From assembly GCA_002751075.1 (NCBI GenBank), contig NAOQ01000007.1:203700-267699 (forward strand): a stretch of DNA of 64,000 bases. The letters are read 5' to 3'. Position 1 is the stretch's first letter; each line of letters opens with the position of its first letter. Made by a program: the position numbers and the translations under genes. This document shows, piece after piece, positions 48,414-61,300 of this stretch. The notes under the pieces were generated by a model. It saw nothing but the letters and a program-made list of their open reading frames with translations. It ran no database searches and was not told the origin of the DNA. Source of the DNA: Ichthyophonus hoferi. Taxonomy: Eukaryota > Opisthokonta > Ichthyosporea > Ichthyophonida > Ichthyophonidae.

Positions 48414-49007
48414 ATGGTATATTCATCAACGAAGAAAGAAGCTCGTATCTCATGCACAGTAAAGATATGTGTATGCGAAGAAGCCTCAATATTTAACCTT
48501 ATATCTCTTGATTTCTTTCGATTATCTTTGGGTAGTGGGTCTATAGGCATGGCAATGTAGCCCTGCATAGCAGTATACACTTGTAGTTGATTACAGGCTG
48601 GTTGGCAGATCATTCACTCTCGGATATCTTACATTACATAGCTATCTGCACTCTTCTCGCTAGATATCAGATCGCAGTGAGAAAAAAGAGATTGTGGGAG
48701 AATTTCAAGTTAGCATTATATATACTGCTGTCGCTAGTAGATCAATTTCAGTAAGGATTTTGCCAAAGAGAAAGATACAACAGACGTCAATATTTTGGAC
48801 GTATGCATACCAAGGACATAATCCGTGAGTTATCATTTTTTTATATATGTCTGTGTACGTGCTTTTACGCATATGTATATCTGTATTGTTAAATTAATAT
48901 ATCACTATATTGGTACAAGGACTCAACTGAAACAAATACGACAAATAGCGACGCTAAAGAAAACATTAGGAGATATTGTAAAGAAATTAAACAAGCAAAA
49001 AAGGTAA
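48414..49007 (+). CDS. Candidate small three-exon gene, 119 residues, unrecognised
   Basis: Proposed exons: 48414-48531, 48671-48824, 48920-49007, with GT..AG introns of 139 and 95 bp whose phases (1, then 2) match and a stop directly at the end. The product starts MVYSSTKKEARISCTVKICV, has a middle part EFQVSIIYTAVASRSISVRI that looks like alternating beta strands, and ends in a basic amphipathic helix TQLKQIRQIATLKKTLGDIV. I recognise no family. The frame in exon 1 is open further upstream, so the start is uncertain. The opposing minus-strand frame at 48221-48613 is the alternative reading of part of this stretch. It sits between convergent MRPS6 and the RFxV gene. Chance agreement of phases is possible. 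Confidence 0.3.
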
Positions 49008-49011
49008 TATT

Positions 49012-49737
49012 TAAACATTTTGAAAGTAGCATGCAGCATCTCAATTATCAATCAAGCTGAATAAGTCAAACATGTGCCATTCTCCTATAGAGTTTACATA
49101 CACATTATATTTTTATGCCGCTTACCATTCCATTCACTCCCTGATTTTCCACGGTAAACCTGGGTGCTTTGGGAGTCTGGTCGGGAAACTTGGGTTATTG
49201 TTTACTCAAAAAACATAGACAGGTCACAGTATAGGTAAAGACAAAGAAAGTTTAGGGGATATAGGGTACGGCTTAGTATAGTACGGCTTAGTATAGTACA
49301 TATAGGTATGCTTAGGTAGAAAAAGAGTGAGGCCTGGGTGACGTCACAGAGTGTCAAGGAGAAAAAGAGAACATATAAGGTAAATATGAAAAAAGACGCA
49401 TGGGAACATAAAAGAAAAAAATAAATGGATATAGTATAGAGTCAAGCCAAAAAAGAGAAGCCATCATTGTATATATATAAAGAGGTCTAGAAAAGAGTCC
49501 AGCCTTAAAAATAATATTTGAGATAAAGTTATAGTCAGGGGGGTTCTGGCCCTAGTAGGAAGACAAACAGAAACATACCTGCTCGGGTACTCAGTTAAAT
49601 GTCAAAAGATCAAAAAGTATCTACATTAGTATTGTGATTCTACCTATTGCTAGGCAGATACTAGTACCACATACATTATAAACTGGCAAAATGAGTAAAA
49701 GTAGAGGAATGTTAGGAAAAATGTATCGGCATCTTAC
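49012..49737. other. Region between candidate gene and RFxV gene; likely holds the latter's 3' end
   Basis: Contains a short doubled 15-bp word (TACGGCTTAGTATAG, 49267-49296) and purine-rich sequence. On the minus strand a possible last exon of the RFxV gene lies at 49620-49579 (acceptor TGTAG, nine codons then TGA, followed by a GTATGT donor in what would be 3' UTR). No other gene is seen. Confidence 0.35.
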
Positions 49738-52700
49738 CATTGCGACAAACCCTCTATCTTTCAGCAACTGCCGCATAGCCGCATTTTCTTTGCGGAGTTT
49801 CTCGTTATCTACTCCTACTCCAACCGCACGGAGTCTGAGCTGAATCTAATATACATATATGAGATCAGTAACTGCCCTGTTAAGTGACGTTAAATGCATT
49901 ATATTAATGTATGCAGAAAATAGAAATCAAAATAAAAATAATTGTACAAAGGAAAAGAGAAAGAGACAGGATACATACTATTTTCGCAATTAGACCATCA
50001 AAAATATCACTATTATCCACCTTGGGGTTGTATATCTGCTCTAGTGACTGAACCATTTTATCTATATTTAGGTTCTGCTTTTGTATAAGATCCATTTTTT
50101 TCTCAACGTCCAGCAGTGTAATATTGCATTTCTTTGCATCTAATCCTGTTTGACTATTTGAAAGGAAGGCCCCCTTGCTCTGTTGGGAGGATATTGAAGA
50201 AGATCGTCGGGCAGATGGCATGGGGCTATTGGTGCTCATTCCCTGGTAATGTCTAGGCACTGACGGCAGAAACATACCATTGGCACACCTTGGCAATGTT
50301 GTTCTGGAAGAGTAATTCCCGCCTGATTGGCATGGGCCAAAATGAGAGTGTACCCCATTCGCGGTCGAGTGTTGGTGCATTTGATCATTGCTGTGTATGA
50401 GGTATTCTTGGCCCTGGCCCTGTTCCTCTAAGTACATTGATGCCGAAGCCATGTCTTGTTGTAGAGTTGGTGGTGGCACTAGTGCCTCCCCAGTTATATT
50501 AGTATCTGGATGTCTATGTGTCAGAGTCCTGGTAATGGATGGTAGTTGATCAGATATTTTTTCACGCCAACCAAAGAAACTCTCATCTAATTGGTTTTCC
50601 TGGGAAAGAGGCTGGTTGGGTCGAGGATCGCCGGACAATACCTGTTGTTGTTGTTGCTGCTGTAAAAGTCGTCTTTGTTGTAGAAACCGCTGCTGCAGTA
50701 ACAGATTGGAGTGTGGCTGATCAGAGTTTGCCTCATGGCAACCATGGGTATTGCACGGGTAGTAATCATGTAAAGGTACTCGTGTTGGCCTATCAGCCAG
50801 GAGTGCACTAGCCCGTCCCTGAGTATATGGTACTGTGTAGTCTTTATCCACAGCCATACCAATGTTCTGTATAGCGTCCATTCGCTCATCTCCAACCCTA
50901 CTACCGCCTGCAAGTTGTGAGGACATCAAACTGTATCGCTCTAACGCCTCTCGTGTTAGTGGAACTGGTGTCGGAGCCCGTGCTTGTGAGGCCAAACTAT
51001 CCTGAGAGTGGCCCAAAAAGGGAACCGAATGCATCATACGGAAGTTCTTTAATGAAGTAGTAGAAAGTTGGTGTTGATGTTGTGGCTCAGAACTAAGCGG
51101 TATTTCTTGCTTCTCGATGTTTACTGCACCTGCTACCTGCAAAGCATGAGGGGCACTGTAACAAGTACGATTGGCTGGGACTTTGTCCTGGGGACCAGTA
51201 GGAAAGGGCGCCCCCCAATGGCCATCTCCCCCAGATTGAAGAAGCAGCTCATCATCCTCTAACTCTTGAAATAAAGTAGGCCCGTCGTATTGTTGTACAT
51301 TTCCCTTCTCTACCCTTTCTGAATGTACTGGGATATATCCTCCACCGTTCCTTTGAGGCCTCATGCACTTCCCAGGTAAAGCTGCACACCCCTGCCCCAT
51401 AGCAACATCTAGAGGACGGCCTTTCATACCACCTGTGCTTTCCCCTAGTTTGTCTGTGGTACCCACTCTCTCCATTGGTGCCAAGTTGTGTTGCAAGACA
51501 CTTGGTGTCATCAATATTTCCTTGTATGTTTGATTTGTAGCAGCTATTCCCGTTTTTTGTACTGTAGCGTCGTCTTCACCTTGCAGTTTATACATGGGAG
51601 GTAAAGTCTCTGTTTCTCTCTTTGCACTATAGGATGCCATCTCAGCCGTAGCCCCTCCAGCGAATTGTGGAAAAGTAGTAGAGTATCTGTCAAAAGCCGC
51701 ACGTTTACGATTTTGACCCACATCAAACAAGGGCACATGAGTATGTTCATCTGAAGATGAGCATTTTGTAAAGGCTGTTTCGGAGAGGATCCCAATATTA
51801 TTAACAGACGATGCATGACTCGTGTTGTTATGCAAACTCCTATCTGATACCCCACCACTGGATACAGGAAAGCTCCCGGTAGACAGTGGCGATAGAGGTG
51901 GGGGGACAGCTGGAAGAAAATCCTTAATCTCAAAACGACCACGCCTAGAGTTAATACTGGTAGAGCTAGTTGATATGACGTGATCGGCAGTAGAAACACT
52001 CACAGCTGAGAGTAATGGATGGTGCAGCATTTTACCTAGGCCTGTCCTATTAAAAATAGAATTCATGGATGAACCATTTTCTGGTTGAGGTTTTGGCACA
52101 CCTTCGGCCGCAGAGTCAACCTTGGGATCAAGAGACTGTTCCCGCAAGGCTGGTTCAGACACAGGAGTAACTGCAAACCGGTTTAACCGTGCTGGCGCCT
52201 CGCTTTGTTTAGATACAGTTGTGGGTAAATTTTCTCCTAAGGATTGAACAGAAATACCGGCTGGGGAAGAGGGAGGCACCATCTGTGAAGTGATCGATGT
52301 CGACGCCCGTGTGTCACCTGTAGCCGCTACTTCGGTTACACCCCGAATCGTAAAACGACCAGCCTTTGGTACAGTACTCGTTAAGTGCTGCTGCTGCTGT
52401 TGCTGCTGTTGCTGTGGTTGTTTTATAGATTTATGCTCCTGAGCCAGTAAATGAGGTGGAGGAGAGGTAGCCTCATCAGGTATTCGACAGTTTCCAGTTT
52501 GGAGTAAAGCATTTGATGCCGGTTGAGGCTGTCTTGCTAGGTCAGATACGGGTTGTGTTTTTGTGGAATTTGGTTGCGGATTTTGTTGTAAAATTTGATG
52601 TGGCATTTGTTGTGGTATTTGTTGTGGTATTTGTTGTGGTATTTGTTGGTTCTGTGGGAAAAAAACGCTCTGAGGTCCTTCTGCCTTAGTTACAGGTGAC

Positions 52701-53110
52701 ATTGGTAAAGAAGGTATAATCTTAACAATAAAGCGACTGCTACCTGCTGCTTTAGCTGTTCCTATCTGACCCGTCTCGGCTGCTGGAGGTTTGGATGTCA
52801 TTCCAGCATATGTTGGAGACTCTGGGATTGCTACTTGACCACAGCTATAGCTAGGAGAAGGCAAAGGACTAAATTCCCTGTTTAAATACTCCGAAAATTC
52901 ATCTGCAGCTGTTTTTTTCTGCGACGCATCGGATACTACTAGACTATCAGCCCTTTCCCTCCTTTTATCACAGCTTGATGGTTCGTTTGCGTTTACATTT
53001 GTATTTACTACATTTTCAGTAGAGTCGGGGACACTCACATTTTCAGTAGAGTCAGGGATACTCACGTTTATGTGTGTAGGTAGGTTACTCATACTTGTTC
53101 GATCTTTCAT
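49738..53110 (-). CDS. RFxV-motif-rich coiled-coil protein, possibly TSC22D-like (3' end open)
   Basis: Exons found: 53110-49979 (3,132 bp, 1,044 codons) and 49845-49738 (36 codons), phase 0, GTATGT donor; at least one more exon is needed. The product is mostly disordered, Ser/Pro/Gln-rich, with polyQ near residue 235 and 615-630 bases of IPQQ-like repeats nearby only in short form (residues about 157-170). Four RFx[V/I] motifs occur: SSRFIVKII (about 126), AGRFTIRGV (252), LNRFAVTPV (311) and RRGRFEIKDF (392). RFx[V/I] is the docking motif for CCT domains of SPAK/OSR1 and WNK kinases (established). The C-terminus has a predicted coiled coil, KKMDLIQKQNLNIDKMVQSL, continuing as VDNEKLRKENAAMRQLLKDR. 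TSC22D proteins share this plan (SSRFRV.., RRGRW.., C-terminal zipper), but the zipper match is weak, so the family is inference. A WNK tail is another option, but no kinase domain lies upstream. Confidence 0.72.
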
Positions 53111-53143
53111 GGATTGTGCTATTGGGAGTGACGTGCTTTTACC

Positions 53144-53197
53144 CTACACAGAATGAGACAAGGAACTCGTAGAAAGTTGGTTATCAAATTGCGCCAT
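53144..53197 (-). promoter_or_regulatory. In-frame upstream ORF before the RFxV gene
   Basis: On the minus strand an ATG at 53197 opens 17 codons (MAQFDNQLSTSSLSHSV) and stops at a TAG that is in the same frame as, and 33 bases before, the main ATG. If transcribed it is a uORF that could damp translation. The same TAG could instead be a splice acceptor for an unseen 5' exon. Confidence 0.35.
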
Positions 53198-55341
53198 GCA
53201 AATAATAAGAAATATGTAATTATACTATATTATATATAGAAAAAAATAATAACAACTTATTGTCTACTTTGGCAACTTCAGTGTTATAAATAACACAAAC
53301 GACTCCCATAAGCCATGTTATGTGCCACGTATATTTTTTATGTCACAAAATAATATAACTAGCCCCTTATATCACACATGCCCTACCCAACATTATTGCC
53401 ACCAAGAAATTGGTTACGTCATGAATTTACCATAAAATTGTTTACCAAATGAATTTACTATAAAATGGATTACGTCATGATTTTACTAAAAATACATAAT
53501 ACTGCGTTAGCATGCCAATTTATGGCATTTCTTGTTATTTACTAATTTAAATAGTAATATTAATAAATAGCATATTAGATTTAGGAGGCCCAATCAATTT
53601 GGTATGGTTAGGAAAAAAAATGACAGCCAAAAATATTTAGTGTGCCAAACACCAGTTTATCCACCCCGTCTTTAGGTTAGTTATTTACTAAATTTTTGTG
53701 CAAATAAGCCATTTAATTAATTGTAATAATTTCATAAATTTGAAAATGCCTAAAAAAGAAAATTTTATCACAACATAAATAAAACGCTTTTTTTTTAAAA
53801 AAAAAAGAAGTTAATATGTGCGATGTAGTTATCGACTACGAACTATATTTATTAACATCATTAAAATAATTTAACCATTTTGAGTGAGTTGTAAATGCAT
53901 TTGACTCGATTCGACGAAATATAAATTGATCATAAATATGTAAATATGTGCTAGGTGGTATAACTTATACGAAAACGACGCTGTGCTTAAATGGGCATAC
54001 ATTATATCTGACTATCTAAATATTTTGTAGAAATCTGGGTATTTAGGACTATTATACGCTTGATAATGTAGCAACTTTGTCATTATAATGCTATAGATAT
54101 CTTGCCACATTGACTTTTATCCAGTTATCATATCACCTTTTTTGTTCCAGCATTTACTTTTGGCCAACACATATCAGTTACAACTCAATAGAATCTAGAT
54201 CTGGTTGTATTGATTCCTTAACTTTTATGAAGCTTTCAGCTAGCAAATATTTGTAAATTAAAAACAATTTGACCAATTTAAATAATATAAGAAATTAAAG
54301 GTTATATACTTTCTTTTTTTTTTCTTTTTTTTTTAACCAAAAAAAAAGCAGTATTAATAATGGAGTTTTCCTCACTGTGAAGATCGTGAGGTTTAAATTA
54401 AAACCCTTGACTACTTAAAAGGGTCTTAGTTTGCAATTTATTAAACAATTAACATTCCACAAAATAATCGGATCAACTGGCCGATATTGTTAATGGTGTC
54501 ATCTCAGCCAATAGATATTAAGAAACTGAAGCGTAAAAGAGCCAACCATAGCCTAGTTTACATATTTTAATCATTCACGTCAAGTACAGTAAATTATGCG
54601 TTAGAGACTTAGTAACTGAACACTATCAACTATATCAACTTCTAATCTGTTATATAAATTAATAATTTAATTTTAAAAAGCTTATTTGTTTTCATTTTAT
54701 AATTAAATTGTTTAATAAATTGCATAAAAATATCAACATAATAAACAAACTGAGGCTAACTGCACTGGCTGGGTATATTCCAATAACCCACCAATCCATG
54801 AAGGATATGATTGGTCGATGTAGAATTGTTTTCTTGACGGCTCACAATTGTTTACTATCAGTCCCTTATATACTATTAGATTCGGTAACTGTTATCTTCA
54901 TTATTATAGAATAGAATCGACAAATATTATACATTTAATTTTTATTAGAATCATGCTATCAACTGGAATATTGCTTGCAAAAGCGAGCAGTGCCTCTTTA
55001 GGTACATAAGTTTATTTTATTTTCCTGTCTTGACCAATATGTTGTATTAAACCAATTTACTGAATTAATATTGAACACAATACACAACGCAAATGGGTAT
55101 GGTTATTAAAGTATAGTCTTGTTAAAAAATGACCATATTACTGATTATTAATGACAAACACTTAGACAAAATGTTTTTATTTAAAAACTGAAAGCAGTGG
55201 ATTTGCCTTAAATTTTACCTTGTTTTGGGTTGTTTCCTATTGTTCATAATGAAGCGCACAACAGCATCCTTTTGGTAACTGAATTTATACCATAAAGCTT
55301 ATAAAATAACACTGCACTCGCGCATACTAGGTGGACTCGGT
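53198..55341. other. Divergent intergenic region, RFxV gene to HADHA
   Basis: About 2.1 kb separates the starts of the two genes, on opposite strands. Very A+T-rich, with poly(A)/poly(T) tracts (53789-53808, 54313-54349) and no open frame of note; 54708-54914 is unsupported. Promoters for both genes must lie here, but no element can be named. Confidence 0.45.
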
Positions 55342-58300
55342 ATGGTGGCTGCCACGGTTTCTAAAGCGCACCGTTGCATGTCAACAGCTTCCACTGGTGT
55401 GTAAGCATTTTTGGTTTGCATGAAACTTGTATTTTTTTAATTATTTTATTTCAAATATATACTATACGTTTCAAGTAAAGCACATTAAATGAATCCAAAG
55501 CATATTGGAATAATAGGTATACCCAGAGTGTTGGATGTTTGTGTGAATTCATTTTAGAGTGATGAAATTTGGCATATTGATATATAGTATGCATTTGTAC
55601 TTTTTTAATGGAATTTATTATTTATTTCTAAGAAAATCTGACCGAATATTAAATACAAAATTAACGACGTTCCAGCTGGCAAAAAATACCTGACGGTGAC
55701 TATCAAGGATGACTGTGTAGCTGTAATAAAGTTCAACCAGCCAGATTCAAAGGTGAGCGTGTAAATGCAGACATAATATTACAGTTCCAATAAATATATA
55801 TATTTTTATTTTGAACGAGATAATATATTTTATTCAAGATAGCTTAAGTGCTATATATGTTTAGTCTACAGCAAGAATTTAGCTGTTGGACATTTATAGA
55901 CACCAATAGGATAATTGTACCAGTCTTTTTTCATATATCAGATTCAAAACATTTTGACGTATGGTAGAATATAGCTCTCATAATTGCTTATGTAGAAGTA
56001 AGTATGTGAACAAAAATATGTATGGTATGGTATTAAGGACAAATGCAGTTTTTGTATTTAAAGCAACCAGACACCAATGATCAGGAAGGAGCTCCAAAAA
56101 ACCAAGATTGACATTTCCAGTTAAAATTGAAAATATACTATCGAGGTGATATTTATTTTCTTTCTATAAGCTTTTAAGGGATAACAGTAAACATATGTAT
56201 GCATATGCAAGAGGAAAGGATTTGAGATATAAACTTGTAAGTGCAATTATTCCTAACCATGGTTGGGACAGGTCAACACACTCAACAAGCAGCTCATGTT
56301 AGAGTTTGAGGACGCCTACAACACTCTCATCAGAGATCCGGCGATAATGGGGGCTGTTGTTCTGTCTGCTAAGCCAAATTCATTTATTGCTGGCGCAGAT
56401 ATTGATATGCTTTTGGTATGAAAGTATTCATCTATATTATGTTACTTGGCATGTTTACATATTTCTGGTCATTTTATGCATGGTAGTACATTGACACACA
56501 CACACACATATATATATATATATGCTCTGATTATTTTCATTCCCATAACCTTTTTATATAACATAATATTTTATATTATCTCCGTTTACCATATTATTTT
56601 ACTAGTGTGACTTGCAGATTTTGACAATCATGTGCTAAAATTCCATGACCAGTTTAATTATTCTAGTTTAATACCTTTTAGCATTTGTACAGAAATACAG
56701 CAGTAAACATATGCTCGCCTTTTGTTTGCCAAATTGTATTTATATGTAGCAGTCTTTATTACTATTGCTTTATTTTGCTTGAATTTTCCTCTTTTCATTT
56801 GAATTGCAATGGCTTTAGCCCATGTATGTATTTTTATCCTTTAATTAGCTAACAATTATATGTACGTCTACAATGATATATTTTATTTCTTCAATTCATT
56901 GCCAAGGCTCATCTTCCATATTTAGTTTCAAACCAACTAATAATTAACCCATCCCAACATCATAAACATAGTTATATACAATACTACACTGAGATGGTAT
57001 TTCATGGTATGATTATACTTAATATATTATTCATTGTACAAAACATGTATATTTGTATGCATATATATCCTAGTATAATAAACTAAGGGTACATGCGGTT
57101 GTACAGGCCACCAAGTCAGCTGATGAGGCTACCCTGATTGCCAAGACTGGTCAACGTCTTTTTGAGAAGATCCACAAGGGAAAGTTCCCTATAGTAGCTG
57201 CCATTCATGGCGACACTCTCGGTGGTGGCCTGGAGTTTGCTATGGCCGCCCAATATCGCATTGCTACAGATGTATGTACTTTTTCTATTCTTTTGTTATT
57301 TTTATAATTACCTCTTGTATATTCCTCTTTTTATTTTCTTTTCCCTCTCTTTCTCTTTATTTGGATTACTTCCTTGAAAGTCACGTATAGTTGTTTATTG
57401 CTCTTTACTACATATAGTTTTTTTATTATTGAATGCAAAGACATGAGTTGTAGGATGTATATGATGAACAATATGTCATTTAATTTAGCTAAATTGCTTC
57501 TTCTTAGTGCAACCCCAATAGAATGAAGCAAAATACCAGTAACAATAATAACAATAATAAAAGTATTTTTATTATGACTACTAATTATATAAGCTATGTT
57601 AATTAAAACCCGGAAGAAAGGGTAACCAAAATATCATATATCAAAAGAACACATGTTTCTGCTTCGACAACAACTGCAACAACTGCAATAATAATCATTA
57701 TAGTCTTAATATACATGACGGAAGCATGGCAATCCAATTTACTAACACTGACAAGATATTCAGTCACCCAAAACCAAGTTTGGAGTACCGGAGGTCATGC
57801 TAGGACTTCTTCCTGGGGCTACAGGCACCCAGCGCCTTCCTCGTCTTGTGCCCTTGACTGATGCCCTTGACATGATGCTAACAGGCAAACAGATTAATGC
57901 CGTCAAGGTACGTGTTATTATTATTACCTTAGGTCTACATTTGAGTTACAGTTAATTGACATTTGTTTGTATTTATCTCCTTGTGCGATTATTATCTCCT
58001 ACTATATACCAGCTGAAGCATTGTCTTTTCATTTGGATGTAATATATTCTTTGTTATTCATGGCTACGTTTTAAATATATTCATGAATGAGCCATAGAAG
58101 CACTATAAAGTACAAAGTGAACAGTTGTATAATTGAGTAAGAAAAGACATTATAATACTAACATACTATGAATTCACTCACAGGCTAAAAAACTTGGATT
58201 GATAGATTTTGTGTTACCCCAAATTGGACCAGGACTAGAAAGCAGTGAAGTAGCCACCCAGAAGTTCCTAGAGGACTCTGCCGTTAAAGCAGTCAAGGAT

Positions 58301-61300
58301 CTTGCTACAGGTTAGCCATTTCGCCCTATCTCCAACATACACTATAATATGGTGCTTGTATATCTTTCTTATTGCTCCACCTATAAGACAATTTTTGTTT
58401 TTTAAATCAATTCCATTCGTTATTTTCAGATTTAATTTTGCACGTTTTTTTTTGAGTACATGGAGACTATAACTATAATTATAACTATAAGTATAGCTAT
58501 AGCTATAGGGTGGCACTGCGTTATATGGTAACTCAATATGTTCTTGGTGCATGGTTCAGACATGGTTAGCCAATATATGAGGTACTCTTTAAATTTAGAT
58601 TGTAAATAACATATATTATCATATTATTTATGAACAAACTAACTATTATTCATGATATCTTTATTCTTTTCTTGCCTTGTAATACTCATCACCGTACCTA
58701 TTAATAGTAAGCTTTTAAACTGTTCTGAGCATTCCATGGTTTTACTTAGGTCTATTTGTACCTAGGAGTACATCTATCGTATTAACTATACTATGTATGC
58801 ATTGCGTTTTTGTTTCATTCTCTGGTTAAACTATATATTGATCTTTAATAGTACCGTCATAAACGGTATGTTTGAGCAATTTACCTATATATGCATGGGT
58901 CACAACTACCTAAGTGTGTATCTATACGTACATACGACTGAAAGAACCACTTACTATTTATATTTTTATGTAGATATCAGTATCTTCCAATTAACATTAC
59001 TTACATATTATCATAGTAGCATATTACCATCTTATCATCTTATCATACATGTACACGTGTACATGTCTTTACCCACCCACTTATTATGCCAGATTTAGTT
59101 TATTTTCCACTATTAAGGCTCTATCAGTATTTAATTGAGATTTATGTTCATTGTATACAGGTGTTCTGATAGTCAACCGGGACAAATCTGTTTGGACTTG
59201 GGATGGTTATAAGCGCTATATGATGACGGATTCCATGCTTGTCCGAAGATTTGTAAGTATTAATGTAGGGTTGACTTGACAGACAGATATTGGTGGATAT
59301 AAATATAGGCACTGAAAGTGGGTCAGTGACACTGCAAATCTATTGAAGTGGTGAACATGTTGCGTTTGAAGTGTTTAAACCATTATATGATCACAATATT
59401 TGAACATTTTTATTCCAATTATCATATTTTATTGCTAATTAGGTCACTATTTCTGTATATTTTAAGGCCTATGACGTAGTATAATAGCTTTTAGTTTATA
59501 ATGATAAAATAATAAAGGTACTTCTGTGCTTTACTTTTAACTAATCACGTTAGGCGTATTATTCTATACTAGCATGTAAGCCGTACTGCCTTTTCTTTAA
59601 GCAATTAATTGTAAATACTGCGTATATACATATGCTGCATAGTACTCTGTTTTTCATTTCCTTTTGTTGTTTGTATTATTAAGAGCATAACAGCGCACCA
59701 TTGTAAAAGTAGGTATTTAGGCATGCCCAATGATCATAGTTCTCTATTATGCCAACTACTTTTCTTTATTAATTATTATACCACGCCTTCAAATGCCAAT
59801 ACACACATAACAAGTAAACATGGGAGTGTACTATTTTATTAACCTTAAGGTAATTACCACCATGCTACACCAACTAATTAAAACATGTATTAAAAGATAT
59901 TGGATACTAGGTATTAACCATATACTTTTTCATCAGATTTTAAGACAGGCTCGCCGGAGTGTTTTACAGAAAACCAAGGGAAAATATCCTGCCCACCTTA
60001 AAATCTTGGAGGCAGTTGAAACTGGTAAATACAATTTTATCCCCCATCACACATATATCTATAGTAATATTTACGTTTTTTTTTATGTTTATATTTGCTC
60101 AGTTGTAATTGCAGGCATACACACGCATTTGACTTCTACCTTTATCTTGCTTTAACTTACTATTATATGCTCATATATTTTCTCATTATTATATTGTTAT
60201 ATACTCTACGATTTTTCGCTTCTTTTATTTTTTATTTTTTAGTTTTATGTTTATGTTTAATTTTTGTTGCTTTTAACCTTTCCCTCCTTACCTCTTGAAA
60301 CATAACATGCAATTGTATTGTATATACAGTTAAAAAATATACAAGCTTGCCTCTATATTTTAATAAGTAGTGATATTTACAATGATTCAATGACAATTAT
60401 TTTATTTCATTAAGGAAATGGGTCGGGATAGATCACTTTGACACTATCGATGGGCTAGTGATGAATAAAGTAGTTAAGGGCGGGACTACATAGCAACAAT
60501 AAAGAAAATAATAATTATACCACCCATAATTATAATCATAAAAACAGTTTTAAATATTTACCTTTCCTGCAGTATCCAGTACTTACAGAGTTTGTTATTA
60601 TACAGGGTTTGAAAAGAATTTGGAAGAGGGCCTGGAGAAGGAGGCAGAAAACTTTGGATTTCTATCACAGACTTCTGAAGCCAAAAATCTTATGTCTATA
60701 TTCTTTGCTCAAAGGGCATGCAAGAAGGTCCCTGAAATTTTTGGAAGTCCCAGTAAGTCGATCAAGAACATGGCTGTGCTGGGTGCTGGTTTGATGGGGT
60801 CAGGCATTGCCAATGTAGGTCTTGATTTTTTATTTTCAAGTAGTCGGTCTCTTATAATATTAACCTGTTGTATTCGTGGATACACTTGTTGATCGAGTGT
60901 GTATATTTGATTGCATATATGACTAATAGGAAGTGTTCCTGTGAGAGATTGAGAATCTCCCTTTTCCTTTTTATTCTGCTTTAAATGCACACCATTCATT
61001 TTATCATGTTTTGCAACTATATCTACTACTACTGCTGTTTCCTTGCCTATAATTGGTACTCCGTTGAACACATGCCATATTTGGTACTTCATTACACTAC
61101 CGTATTGGATTATTTCAAGTACATCGCTTACTACACCTTTATACCTTTTCCATACTTACCCTGATGTCATTTATAGGTCAGCTTAGGGAAGTTTGGGGTG
61201 ACAATTAAAGATAATCTGCCCGAGGGGTTAGCTAAAGGCCAGGAACACATCTGGAAGACATTAGATAAGAAAGTCAAGAGAAAGGCTATGACTAGCTTTG

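Noticed and set aside
48221-48613. 130-codon minus-strand frame
   Set aside because: No family, A+T-driven composition; overlaps the plus-strand candidate, whose splice phases are consistent. Kept only as an alternative reading.
53198-55341. A kinase domain upstream of the RFxV protein, which would make it a WNK
   Set aside because: No kinase motifs (glycine loop, HRD, DFG) on the minus strand in this interval.
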